A stretch of DNA of 64,000 bases, taken from assembly GCF_030815485.1 (NCBI RefSeq), contig NZ_JAUSWV010000002.1, forward strand, positions 3,720,001 to 3,784,000, written 5' to 3'. The notes below the pieces were generated by a model, which saw only the letters and a program-made list of their open reading frames with translations, was not told the DNA's origin and did not search any database. Within the stretch, counting starts at the first letter, position 1, and every line of letters begins with the position of its first letter. Position numbers and translations under genes: made by a program. Below, in pieces: positions 15,636-22,232 of the stretch. This stretch comes from Streptomyces rishiriensis. Lineage in GTDB: Bacteria; Actinomycetota; Actinomycetes; Streptomycetales; Streptomycetaceae.

Positions 15636-16202
15636 CTACGCCCCCCTTGTGATGAAAGAGCGGATGTGACCCAGATACTCGCGCTTCATCATCAGCTCTT
15701 CCTGCCGCGCCGACAGGACAATGAGCCACAGTCTGTCAGCCAGCAACTTACCGATTTCGGGGTCGTATTCATCCTCTCCGAGTTTATGCGGGTACTCGTT
15801 AACGGCTTGCTGGATCGTAGCCTCGTCACATAACTTGGTCCATGCGCCCATTGCGAATGGGTGCCATGTTATCCACATGAACTCGCACTCTCGATCCAGT
15901 CCATCTTTGATCATTTTTGCCGTGGCCGAGTAGCAGTCGGTCAAATATTCGCGATATTTGGGTCCTTGATTATCGCTTGAGTAAGCCTTTATTTCGGCGT
16001 AAAACGGATTCTTCTTTCCGTTCTCGAAATACCCCGCTACATCCCAGGACTCGTGCTTACCGTTCAGCAGCGTCAAAGTCGTCATCTGCGGCGCTTCGTA
16101 AACAATCCAGGGAGCGTTCACGCGCGTTGTGCTCTCCAGCCACGCCTGCGCGAAGTAGGCGCCCTCTCGGCCCTGTTCCTGCTGCTGTTCACCTGCCGCC
16201 AT
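15636..16202 (-). CDS. PD-(D/E)XK nuclease-like cargo protein (partner A)
   Basis: 188-residue soluble protein. WDVAGYF (about residues 53-59) followed 10 residues later by FYAEIKAYS gives the D-(n)-ExK signature of PD-(D/E)XK nucleases. A helix (YREYLTDCYSATAKMI) and a further strand (CEFMWITWHPF) continue the usual core order. No family name is recognised. It is the first gene of a two-gene operon with the 480-residue partner. No Shine-Dalgarno precedes the ATG; instead a promoter ends six bases upstream, implying a leaderless mRNA. Placement at the attR end of an AICE and lower GC mark it as recently acquired cargo, the usual place for defence or toxin-antitoxin genes. Confidence 0.75.
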   Translation of the reverse strand: MAAGEQQQEQGREGAYFAQAWLESTTRVNAPWIVYEAPQMTTLTLLNGKHESWDVAGYFENGKKNPFYAEIKAYSSDNQGPKYREYLTDCYSATAKMIKDGLDRECEFMWITWHPFAMGAWTKLCDEATIQQAVNEYPHKLGEDEYDPEIGKLLADRLWLIVLSARQEELMMKREYLGHIRSFITRGA

Positions 16203-16208
16203 GGAGTA

Positions 16209-16236
16209 AGTATGGCGACGTCAGCGCCGCTGTCAC
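16209..16236 (-). promoter_or_regulatory. Promoter giving a leaderless cargo transcript
   Basis: Reading the minus strand: GTGACA (16236-16231), 16-bp spacer, CATACT (16214-16209), six bases, then the ATG of the 188-residue gene. A start point 6-7 bases below the -10 box would fall at the ATG itself. Together with the missing ribosome site this predicts a leaderless mRNA, common in Streptomyces. Confidence 0.6.
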
Positions 16237-16517
16237 CAGGGTGATCTATAAAGTTGCTTGGAGTAACCCTTTGGCCAATGGTCGTCACGGTCGCGACGGC
16301 TCACCGGGTCACGCCGATCGCGGGACGGCCGTACCTGCGGACCACGTGTGGGCCAGGCGGCCTTGGATGTTCGGAAATGGCACCTGACCAGCGCGTTTGT
16401 GTCGCACACTAGACGCTCTGAAAGGCCTCTAGTTCATCTCCGGTGGCGAATTACCGTGCCATTGCTTGTGGCGCGGTGTGCACAGCAGAGCCGTGTGGTC
16501 GCGACTGCGGCGCGTCG
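16237..16517. other. Gap between cargo operon promoter and small membrane gene
   Basis: No credible coding region. It holds the upstream side of the cargo promoter and the 3' flank of the small membrane-protein gene that ends at 16518. No strong hairpin was seen. Confidence 0.4.
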
Positions 16518-17057
16518 CTACAGGCGGCCTTCCCACTGTGCGGCTGCCTCTTCTTGCTCGAGGGCGAGGGCCTCCATGGCGGCATCGATCTCGTGCTGGG
16601 TTCGGGTGAGATAGCCGGCAGGGTCGCCCGATACCTCGTCCCAGGGGAGAGGAGGCTTCGGGAGACGCTTCCGGTCGAGTCGAGCTTCGATGCACTCGCG
16701 GATGTGATGGTGCACCATCTGACGAACTTGATAGGCGGCATCGTGAGCGTCGTGAATGTGTGCCCAGCGGTCGCAGTCGACGATCAGCTCAAGCGAGGCG
16801 GTCAGACGCATTCTGACGCGGGTGTCTCTGAACGCTAGTACCGCACCCAGGCAGTCTTCGATGAAGTCGACGCTGGCTCGGTGGTTTCGAAGGAGTCGGT
16901 CGTCATGACGGAGGCGATGGAGTTGCGCGAGCAGCACCGCCGCAGCATTCTCCTCCGTTGCCAACGTCCTTCCCCATCGGGCGTCGCGCATCGTGACAAA
17001 CGTGCCTATGAGGGCGAGCCCGGATCCGATGAGGCCGCCAACGATTGCATCCAGCAT
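16518..17057 (-). CDS. Small membrane-anchored helical protein
   Basis: 179-residue protein with a single hydrophobic segment at the very N-terminus (DAIVGGLIGSGLALIGTFVT). A cytoplasmic, mostly helical body rich in charged residues follows (RRLHRL-type and HHHIRECIEARLDRKR stretches). No family recognised. ATG 17057 is chosen because it begins the membrane segment. The same frame stays open far upstream through the attR repeat, but that part is just translated tRNA sequence. It is the outermost gene of the element, 200 bp from attR. A protein of the same layout but different sequence lies outside the element at 19329-19856. Possible roles such as immunity or entry exclusion are guesses. Confidence 0.6.
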   Translation of the reverse strand: MLDAIVGGLIGSGLALIGTFVTMRDARWGRTLATEENAAAVLLAQLHRLRHDDRLLRNHRASVDFIEDCLGAVLAFRDTRVRMRLTASLELIVDCDRWAHIHDAHDAAYQVRQMVHHHIRECIEARLDRKRLPKPPLPWDEVSGDPAGYLTRTQHEIDAAMEALALEQEEAAAQWEGRL

Positions 17058-17257
17058 GCGAGGAGTCTGGCAGCCGACACCTGTATCAGTAAGCCGAGTC
17101 CACAACGGACCAAGATCGAACGACTCGTGGTGCGCGAGTCTGACGGCAACGACTGACGGCAACGTGCGTGCACACAGCCGTACTCGGAGAGACAGCCTGG
17201 CACCGGGCTGATCGCCATGGCCGGGCAACGTCCTAGCCCAAGAGTCGGCGGCCGGAA

Positions 17258-17303
17258 CTCCTAAAGCGGGTGTCGCAGGTTCGAATCCTGCCGGGGGCAC
17301 CAG
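17258..17303 (+). repeat. attR core (46-bp direct repeat)
   Basis: Exact copy of 2048-2093. It contains the tRNA-Arg 3' half from the anticodon loop to CCA but no 5' half, so it is not a functional tRNA. It marks the right end of the element and the point where the original chromosome resumes. Confidence 0.95.
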
Positions 17304-17305
17304 TC

Positions 17306-17349
17306 CAGAAGGGGCCCACTTCCGAAATTTCGGAGGTGGGCCCCTTCTG
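17306..17349 (+). terminator. Original host tRNA terminator hairpin
   Basis: A strong hairpin of two 22-base arms (17306-17327 with 17328-17349; one near-central mismatch) directly follows the attR copy. This would be the terminator of the tRNA-Arg gene before integration. The element brought its own at 2095-2140. Confidence 0.8.
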
Positions 17350-17350
17350 A

Positions 17351-17689
17351 CATCCAGATCTGACATCAACGGCGACGGTCACTGACGATCGATACGTGAC
17401 GAGTGCTCGTTCGGCGCACGCGCCGCCCTGGCTGACTTCCGGGGCGCAGGTCAGAACCGCGCTGCGCATGGCTGAGCTTCTACCGCACTCCTCTCCAACT
17501 CAACGACAGCCAAGGGTTGTAGCCACACCTGAATCCGAGCACGCCGACCGCGCCGGCACCATCGGCACCGGGGTCCTGAACAGGGCTTCCACGACCGGAC
17601 CACCCGGAATGCTGTCCAGGCCGAGGGTGATCCGGTCTTCCGTTGTCAGCGTCCGCGCACGTGACGCGAGACGAGCTGGGGCTTCGGGA
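17351..17689. other. Gene-free stretch right of attR
   Basis: I see no supported gene. A long plus-strand frame runs through it but has biased, unprotein-like composition. It is probably the upstream flank of chromosomal or relic DNA disturbed by repeated integration. Confidence 0.4.
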
Positions 17690-18526
17690 TCAGATCAGCG
17701 CTTTGCCCACCTCATAGATGGAAGGCCGATCCCCCGGCGAATGGCTGAGCATCGCGTCGACCAGTTCGCCCAGCTCACCGGGCACCTTCACGGGCCGACG
17801 CCGACCGTTGGCCACCGCCTCTCGCTGCACGGGGCGCGGAGCGTCGTCCGGGTACTCGACCGCCCGCCAGCCCGTGGCGGAGATGAGCAGCGAGGCCCCG
17901 AGCGCGTAGATATCGGCTTCCTGTGTCGGCTCCGCTTGCCCGGTCTCGAGCACGCTGCGCGCGATCTCCGGTGCCTCGTAGTGGACGAGGCAGCCGCGGA
18001 ACGGGAAGTCGTACCCCTCGGGGACCTGTCCGCCCTGGGCCAGGGCGAGGTCGATGAGGTGCGTTCGTTCCGGCCCGACGATGAAGTGGGCGGGCTGCAC
18101 GTCACCGTGAGCCCAGCCCCTCACGTGAAGATCGGCCAGGGCCTCGACACATCCCAGCGCCACGCTGGTGTGCGGCTTGGCGGACGAGCCCGCCTCACGG
18201 CATGGCTCCCACAGCCTGTAGAGGTCCGGCCCTTCGTGCCACGGCTGAAAGTTCCACGTACCGCGCTCCCATTCGCCGTATGCGACCTGGTCGAGCCCGA
18301 GGCGATGCAGGACGGCGCCCTCGCGTGCGGGCGCGAGCGCGGTCCAGGGCTGGGCGGGCCACTCGGCCGTGGCCTCGATCGCATAGCCGAGCTTCACGGC
18401 GAAGTGGCCCCGGTGGCTCTCCACCTCCCACACCGTGGAGCCTCGACGGTTGATGACCATGCGCTGAGTCGTGGGCATGAGCGCGTCGAGCACCACGATC
18501 GGCAGTTCAGGGGTTGGGCCGGACAA
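17690..18526 (-). CDS. Atypical protein kinase-like protein
   Basis: About 278 residues with a divergent Ser/Thr-kinase core. The strand with the ATP-site lysine is GHFAVKLGY. The catalytic loop is HGDVQPAHF, which keeps the Asp but has His where the Mg-binding Asn should be. HLIDLAL replaces DFG and keeps the Asp. YEAPEIA is the APE segment and ADIYALGASLL the helix after it. No glycine-rich loop is obvious, and there is no transmembrane or PASTA region. It could be a weak kinase, a pseudokinase or an aminoglycoside-kinase relative. I set the start at TTG 18526 because AGGGAG lies about eight bases upstream; a longer frame exists. It lies in the scar region right of attR. Confidence 0.65.
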   Translation of the reverse strand: MSGPTPELPIVVLDALMPTTQRMVINRRGSTVWEVESHRGHFAVKLGYAIEATAEWPAQPWTALAPAREGAVLHRLGLDQVAYGEWERGTWNFQPWHEGPDLYRLWEPCREAGSSAKPHTSVALGCVEALADLHVRGWAHGDVQPAHFIVGPERTHLIDLALAQGGQVPEGYDFPFRGCLVHYEAPEIARSVLETGQAEPTQEADIYALGASLLISATGWRAVEYPDDAPRPVQREAVANGRRRPVKVPGELGELVDAMLSHSPGDRPSIYEVGKALI

Positions 18527-18596
18527 GATCTCTACTCCCTTCGTGCGAGCGCGGCCGACCACGAGTCGAGGCCGGCCGCGTCGCTGGTGTCGTGGG

Positions 18597-18745
18597 CTAC
18601 GCCTGACCGTACGGTCGGCCGCAGTCCGAGTCGCACTGCGCGAGGTTCGTGCCGTCCACGGTCCACAGGTCATCGAAGACCACGAACCCGGCCGCCTTCA
18701 TGGCGTGCGCCGAGGCGGCGACTTTCTCCGGGTCGCGCACTCCTC
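18597..18745 (-). pseudogene. C-terminal gene fragment ending in CDSDCG-containing tail
   Basis: A minus-strand frame ending at 18597 reads as normal protein over its last ~45 codons (KAAGFVVFDDLWTVDGTNLA, then QCDSDCGRPYG). It has no start and loses continuity upstream, where another frame carries a similar-looking remnant (LILHTKEYAELCAQHG). I take this as the decayed 3' end of a small gene. The family is not recognised. Confidence 0.4.
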
Positions 18746-18847
18746 CGGCCGGCTTCGGGTTGTGGTGCAGGAAGCGGCCCGCCGTGCTGTGCGCACAGCT
18801 CGGCGTACTCCTTCGTATGCAGGATGAGCGCGTGCAGGCCGAGGTCC

Positions 18848-19258
18848 ATGTCGCATGAGGCGTACCCGAGACTCAACGAGTTGTTGAAGGAGCGAGCGGC
18901 GGAGGGCTGCGCTGTCCGCATCGCAGTCGGCGACGCGGACAGCCCCGACGTCCAACAGCGCGGTGACGAGGAGAAGTTCGGCCACGGCATCCAGTCCCGG
19001 TGCCGTCTCGCGCTGATGCACTACCGCCCCCTCGTCGGGGTACCGGGCATCGAGGTACGGACTCACGCCACGACGCTCTACAACTCGATCTACCGGGCTG
19101 ATGATCAGGCGCTGGTCAACGCCCACGTCTGGGGCGTGAACGCCTACAGCGCCCCGGTCTGGCACCTGCGCCGAAACGGGGAAGGCGGCATGTTCGACAC
19201 CTACGCAGACAGCTTCGACGCGGTGTGGGCGACCGCGACGCCGGTAGGAGAGAAGTGA
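18848..19258 (+). pseudogene. Truncated XRE/DUF5919-type regulator (C-terminal part)
   Basis: About 136 codons reading as a DUF5919-like C-terminal domain (LNELLKERAAEGCAVRIAVG, LALMHYRPLVGVPGIEVRTH, TTLYNSIYRADDQALVNAHV). The N-terminal helix-turn-helix that should precede it is missing. The next frame, three bases after its stop, is the head of a NUDIX-like gene. From memory this regulator-NUDIX pair is common in Streptomyces, often near integrative elements. The remaining frame is open from an ATG at 18848, so a fragment could still be made, but it lacks a DNA-binding domain. Confidence 0.6.
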
Positions 19259-19260
19259 TC

Positions 19261-19518
19261 ATGGCACGCACCGAGTACTACGACGACCCAGACGCCCCCA
19301 ACCACGATCTACGACTGAAGAGGACGGTCTATCGGGAAGCCCCGTGCCCGGGTGACCAGGCGGACTCGACACCGTGCCACGACGACGGTCCGCCCAGTGC
19401 CCGGACGAGATGTTCCTGGGAGGGATCGAGCGAGCGGCGGGCAGCGTTGACGAACTTCACGTGCGCCTCGTACAAGCCGCTGTGGATCGGCCGGAGTTCC
19501 TCAAGATCTGCCGGCTGA
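19261..19518 (+). pseudogene. NUDIX hydrolase gene head, truncated
   Basis: ATG 19261 begins MARTEYYDDPDAPNHDL, which resembles the first residues of Streptomyces NUDIX hydrolases paired with XRE/DUF5919 regulators. After about 20 codons the frame loses similarity, and no NUDIX box (GX5EX7REUXEEXGU) follows. Beyond 19329 the DNA belongs to the converging membrane-protein gene. The break therefore lies near 19320, likely a deletion. The start is well placed, two bases after the upstream stop. Confidence 0.5.
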
Positions 19519-19856
19519 CGGCCGTGGAACAGGATCGTGAACTCCTCGATGACGTCGCAGATCTGCTCAGCCGCCGCCATGGCCTCCTGGCTTGCCACCA
19601 GGGACATCGACTGCAGAGCAGCATTGAACGGCGCCCAGACGACATGGGGGGTGCGTCTGTCCACGAAGGCTTCGCGGAGCTCCATCTCCACGGCGCCGAA
19701 GGCCTGGAGGAACTTCTCGTAGGCGGCGGTTCGTGCTTCCTGGAGCCACTGACGATTCTGACTCCGCCGTCCCACGACACCACCGGCGATGACACCCACC
19801 ACGGTGGCGGTGATGCCTCCGACGGTGGATATCAGGAGTCCCCACGGGACAGCCAC
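19329..19856 (-). CDS. Membrane-anchored helical protein, function unknown
   Basis: 175-residue protein with one N-terminal hydrophobic segment (LLISTVGGITATVVGVIAGG). A basic stop-transfer stretch (GRRSQNRQWLQEAR) and a long helical cytoplasmic body follow (AAAEQICDVIEEFTILFHGR and similar). GTG 19856 is preceded by GGAGGGAG, a strong ribosome site. No family is recognised. The layout matches the gene at 16518-17057 inside the element. It lies between the truncated NUDIX gene and the integrase fragment, so it may be surviving cargo of the older, decayed element. Confidence 0.65.
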   Translation of the reverse strand: MAVPWGLLISTVGGITATVVGVIAGGVVGRRSQNRQWLQEARTAAYEKFLQAFGAVEMELREAFVDRRTPHVVWAPFNAALQSMSLVASQEAMAAAEQICDVIEEFTILFHGRQPADLEELRPIHSGLYEAHVKFVNAARRSLDPSQEHLVRALGGPSSWHGVESAWSPGHGASR

Positions 19857-19962
19857 GCTACGTCTCCCTCCGCTTCGTTCGGCTCAGGATCCCGCACCAG
19901 GACCAACAGGATCAACGAGCTGAGCGAGGGGTACGGGAGTGGGCGGCAGGCGGCGCTCGGCA

Positions 19963-20180
19963 GCCGGTCCATGTGGCTGATCGCCTCGCGCGGGGTGTCG
20001 TGCACGACGTGCGTGTACACGTCCATCGGGATGCTGATCTGGCTGTGGCCGAGGATCTCCCTGGTGACCCGTCGCGCGACGCCGGCCGCCGTCAGCAACG
20101 TGGCGCAGCCGTGCCGCGCGTCGTGCAGCCGGACCACCCGCAGCCCCGCGTCGGCCGCGACCCGCGTGAACGACCGGTAG
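19963..20180 (-). pseudogene. Integrase C-terminal fragment, 94% identical to the AICE int
   Basis: These 218 bp align without gaps to 2196-2413 of the integrase gene with 13 mismatches by my count. The fragment keeps the HDARH box and the YTHV tyrosine but has no N-terminal part. Identity stops abruptly at both ends: at 20180 the homologous frame is cut, and past 19963 the C-terminus runs into unrelated codons. It is a relic of a second, related element rather than part of the intact one. Confidence 0.85.
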
Positions 20181-20255
20181 AGGAAATTTCCGCCCGGAAC
20201 TCCTCTCCGTCAGCCCAGTTCGTCGTCTGCCGCTGGGCTCAGCCGGGCTCGAGGG

Positions 20256-20603
20256 CTACTCGGCAGGCAGGGTCTCTCGCATCGCCTCTGCGGTGGCCGT
20301 CGGGTCGTAGCTCTCCGGGACGCCTTCGACCAGGATGATGTCGCCCTCGATGTGCCGTGAGCGCAGCGGTGCGATCTCCCGGTATGCGGGTGAGTCCCAC
20401 CAAGCCCGCGCCTCGGTGATCCCGGGGAAGCCGATCATCACGACATGCCCGGGCCAGCTGCCCTCCTTCACCTCGTGCTGCGTGGCGTGCACGAGGAAGC
20501 AGCCGCCGTACGGCTCGAAGGTGGCGGGGATGCGCTCGATGTACTCGACGATCTCCGGGTGCGGAGCGGCCTCTTGCAGGTGAGCTATGGCGTAGGCGGG
20601 CAT
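20256..20603 (-). CDS. DUF1330-family protein
   Basis: 115-residue soluble protein of the DUF1330 (dimeric alpha-beta barrel) type. It has the N-terminal strand PAYAIAHLQEA, the PYGGCFLVHA strand, the VVMIGFPGITEARAWWDSPA signature and YREIAPLRS near the end. The biochemical role of the family is not established. ATG 20603 is preceded by GGAAGGA at a good distance; an upstream in-frame start would add a low-complexity leader. It is a stand-alone gene and probably marks the return to ordinary chromosome. Confidence 0.8.
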   Translation of the reverse strand: MPAYAIAHLQEAAPHPEIVEYIERIPATFEPYGGCFLVHATQHEVKEGSWPGHVVMIGFPGITEARAWWDSPAYREIAPLRSRHIEGDIILVEGVPESYDPTATAEAMRETLPAE

Positions 20604-20807
20604 GGTGTCCTTCCGGTCGGTCGAGCTCCGTACGCCGGGAGCATGGCAGGCCGACGTGCCCGGGGTCGATGACCTGACAGGTAAGCGCCGTCCGTCCGCA
20701 CGCCGGACCGACGGCGCCCATGCCTCCTGCGCCCGATCGGGCGGCACATGGCAGGGACTTGGCGGAGCCGACAGTGCGTGGGCGATGGGTGAGCGGACGG
20801 TCCGGCG

Positions 20808-21032
20808 TCAGCTGCTCGGCTGCTCAGGGTCCCAGCACTCCGGCCCGACGCCGCACCAGTCGATCCAGGGACAGCCCGCGATGTCGGCCGGGTCGATCTC
20901 CAGGCCGGCGCGCCGGAGGAACTCCGCGACGTCGGCGACGTTGTGGGCCAGCCCGAGGATCTCGCCCTTCACGCGAACGCGTCGGCCGCCCTTGAAGGAG
21001 GGCCGGTGCACGATGACATCGCAGCGAGTCAT
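20808..21032 (-). CDS. Small conserved hypothetical protein (second of pair)
   Basis: 74-residue protein (RCDVIVHRPSFKGGRRVRVK, NVADVAEFLRRAGLEIDP) with a C-terminal Trp/Cys-rich end (CPWIDWCGVGPECW). Its ATG overlaps the stop of the preceding 77-residue gene by four bases (ATGA). Such pairs are common in Streptomyces, often near mobile elements; I know no function. Confidence 0.65.
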   Translation of the reverse strand: MTRCDVIVHRPSFKGGRRVRVKGEILGLAHNVADVAEFLRRAGLEIDPADIAGCPWIDWCGVGPECWDPEQPSS

Positions 21033-21262
21033 CCGGTGAGCCGCCGGCCCACGTCCGCTGTCATGTCTTGCGGACGCCGCAGGTCCCGCCACGCCGAGGG
21101 ACCGGGACGCCGTTGCTGCCAATAGGGGTGGAAGAACACCTGAGCGGACAGCCGGTGCAGGCGTCGCCGCAACTCGGTGCGACCGGGCCGAGCGGCGAGC
21201 TGCCGGTAGGTGGCTCGCCACTCCTGTTGTGTTCGGACGAGATCGTCGGGGAACCGTCGCAT
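21029..21262 (-). CDS. Small conserved hypothetical protein (first of pair)
   Basis: 77-residue basic protein, largely helical (FPDDLVRTQQEWRATYRQLA, LRRRLHRLSAQVFFHPYW). It is translationally coupled to the 74-residue gene that follows. The two are probably functional partners, but the sequence gives no hint of activity. Confidence 0.65.
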   Translation of the reverse strand: MRRFPDDLVRTQQEWRATYRQLAARPGRTELRRRLHRLSAQVFFHPYWQQRRPGPSAWRDLRRPQDMTADVGRRLTG

Positions 21263-21274
21263 GACCTAATTCAA

Positions 21275-21950
21275 TCATGTGTTCGATTTACTGCGCCATC
21301 CGAGGTGGGCCGGGGCCGTGCGGTGTACGAGGGTGACCGGAACGGCGTCGGCCGTCTTCACCCGGAGCTGGAAGCGCAATGTGCTTCCCGGCCGGGACGG
21401 TGCCGGACAGGGCGAACTGGTGGCCGCCGCCGCCGTACCGGGTGACGGTCTGGAAGGCCGACGGGTGCTTGCCCGAATTGTCCGTCAGGTAGAAGCGCCC
21501 CTCGACGAGCGCGTCGTCCGGGGTCCTCTCGTCGAATGAGACGTGCACCAGGGTGTCGTGCAGGCGCGGCCCGGAGTGGACGACCGGGTCCGCGAACGCG
21601 AGGCCGACCCACTCGCCGGAGGGCAGTTCGACGTCGGTGGCGTTCGACTCGTTCAGCATCGAGGGGTTGGGCACGGTGTCCTCCTGGCTCGGGGTGGTCG
21701 GGGTGGGGATCGGTGTGTCGGTGCCGGGGGCCTGGCGCAGCCGGGACGCGACCCTGGCGCGGAAGTCCGCCATGCCGAAGCCGCGCGGGTCCGTCTTCGT
21801 GTTCGTCCACCCCTTGTGGCCGATCACGGAGGCGGCGGACCAGCCGTGCGCCCGGCACAGCGCGGCGCAGGCACGGACCATGGCCTCCAACTGGACTGCC
21901 GGCCAGGGGTCCTTGCCGTGGCGCCTCCGGCAGGAGTTCCCCGGCCACGC
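21275..21950 (-). pseudogene. Broken N-acetylmuramoyl-L-alanine amidase with C-terminal domain
   Basis: Reading leftwards from about 21950, one frame gives the second half of a phage-type amidase: AWPGNSC, DPWPAVQLEAMVRACAALC, then VIGHKGWTNTKTDP and GFGMADFRARV. An in-frame TAA near 21985 removes everything upstream, so the catalytic N-terminal half is missing. A Pro/Thr linker follows, then a beta-rich C-terminal part (LPSGEWVGLAFADP, GGGGHQFALSGTVPAGK). That part starts near a GTG with AGGAGG at 21674 and may be a separate gene. Near 21375 the reading frame shifts: the natural continuation (RFQLRVKTADAVPVTLVHRT) is in the next frame and would end at 21275. Two lesions make it a decayed lysis gene. 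Confidence 0.6.
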
Positions 21951-22100
21951 CGTGCACCCGCGCGGGCGGCCAGAGCAGCGTTAAGAAGCGCTTCCTCCCG
22001 GGCGTGAACGCCCGGTGTTCCGCGCTGGATCACGCTGAACTACCGTGCCTCTCTGGGTGCCCCGCCATTCGGTTCGCCACCGTCGAACTTGCCGCCACCG

Positions 22101-22160
22101 CTTCTCTCTTCACCTCTCTTCACCTCTCTTCGGCTCTCTTCGGCTCTCTTCGGCGCTCTT
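22101..22160 (+). repeat. Six 10-bp CTCTCTTCxx tandem repeats upstream of pmt
   Basis: Six successive 10-mers (variants of CACCTCTCTT and CGGCTCTCTT) run in perfect register, 70-130 bp upstream of the mannosyltransferase start. One-turn periodicity and pyrimidine bias suggest a protein-binding or bending tract, or simple slippage expansion. Confidence 0.7.
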
Positions 22161-22232
22161 CGGCCGGGCGCGGTCTCCGCGTGTTCACTGGTCGCGGGGA
22201 CGTTCGCCCGAGTCGGCGTTTAGGGTCGGGCG

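Larger units (their letters stand above)
2048..17303. mobile_element. Integrated AICE of about 15.3 kb at tRNA-Arg(CCT)
   Basis: The boundaries are the 46-bp att repeats. The content matches actinomycete integrative and conjugative elements. It has int and xis at the left end, a prim-pol plus P-loop ATPase replication module, an FtsK-like translocase for double-stranded DNA transfer, spread-type membrane proteins and a GntR/UTRA regulator. Minus-strand genes run from the central control region (about 12.1-12.5 kb) leftwards to int; the regulator and a kinase run rightwards. The right third (14.1-17.1 kb) is cargo of visibly lower GC. Every core gene looks intact, so the element may still excise and transfer. 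The replication proteins place it with the prim-pol class rather than the RepSA (pSAM2-like) class; this is inferred from motifs only. Confidence 0.92.

Noticed and set aside
17058..17369. N-terminal extension of the small membrane protein reading through attR.
   Set aside because: The extra residues are translated tRNA and hairpin sequence; the true start is at the membrane helix.
20195..20204. CGGAACTCCT at 20195, matching the left flank of attR (17253-17262), as a third att remnant.
   Set aside because: Only ten bases, and the match stops just where the conserved att core should continue; too weak to call.
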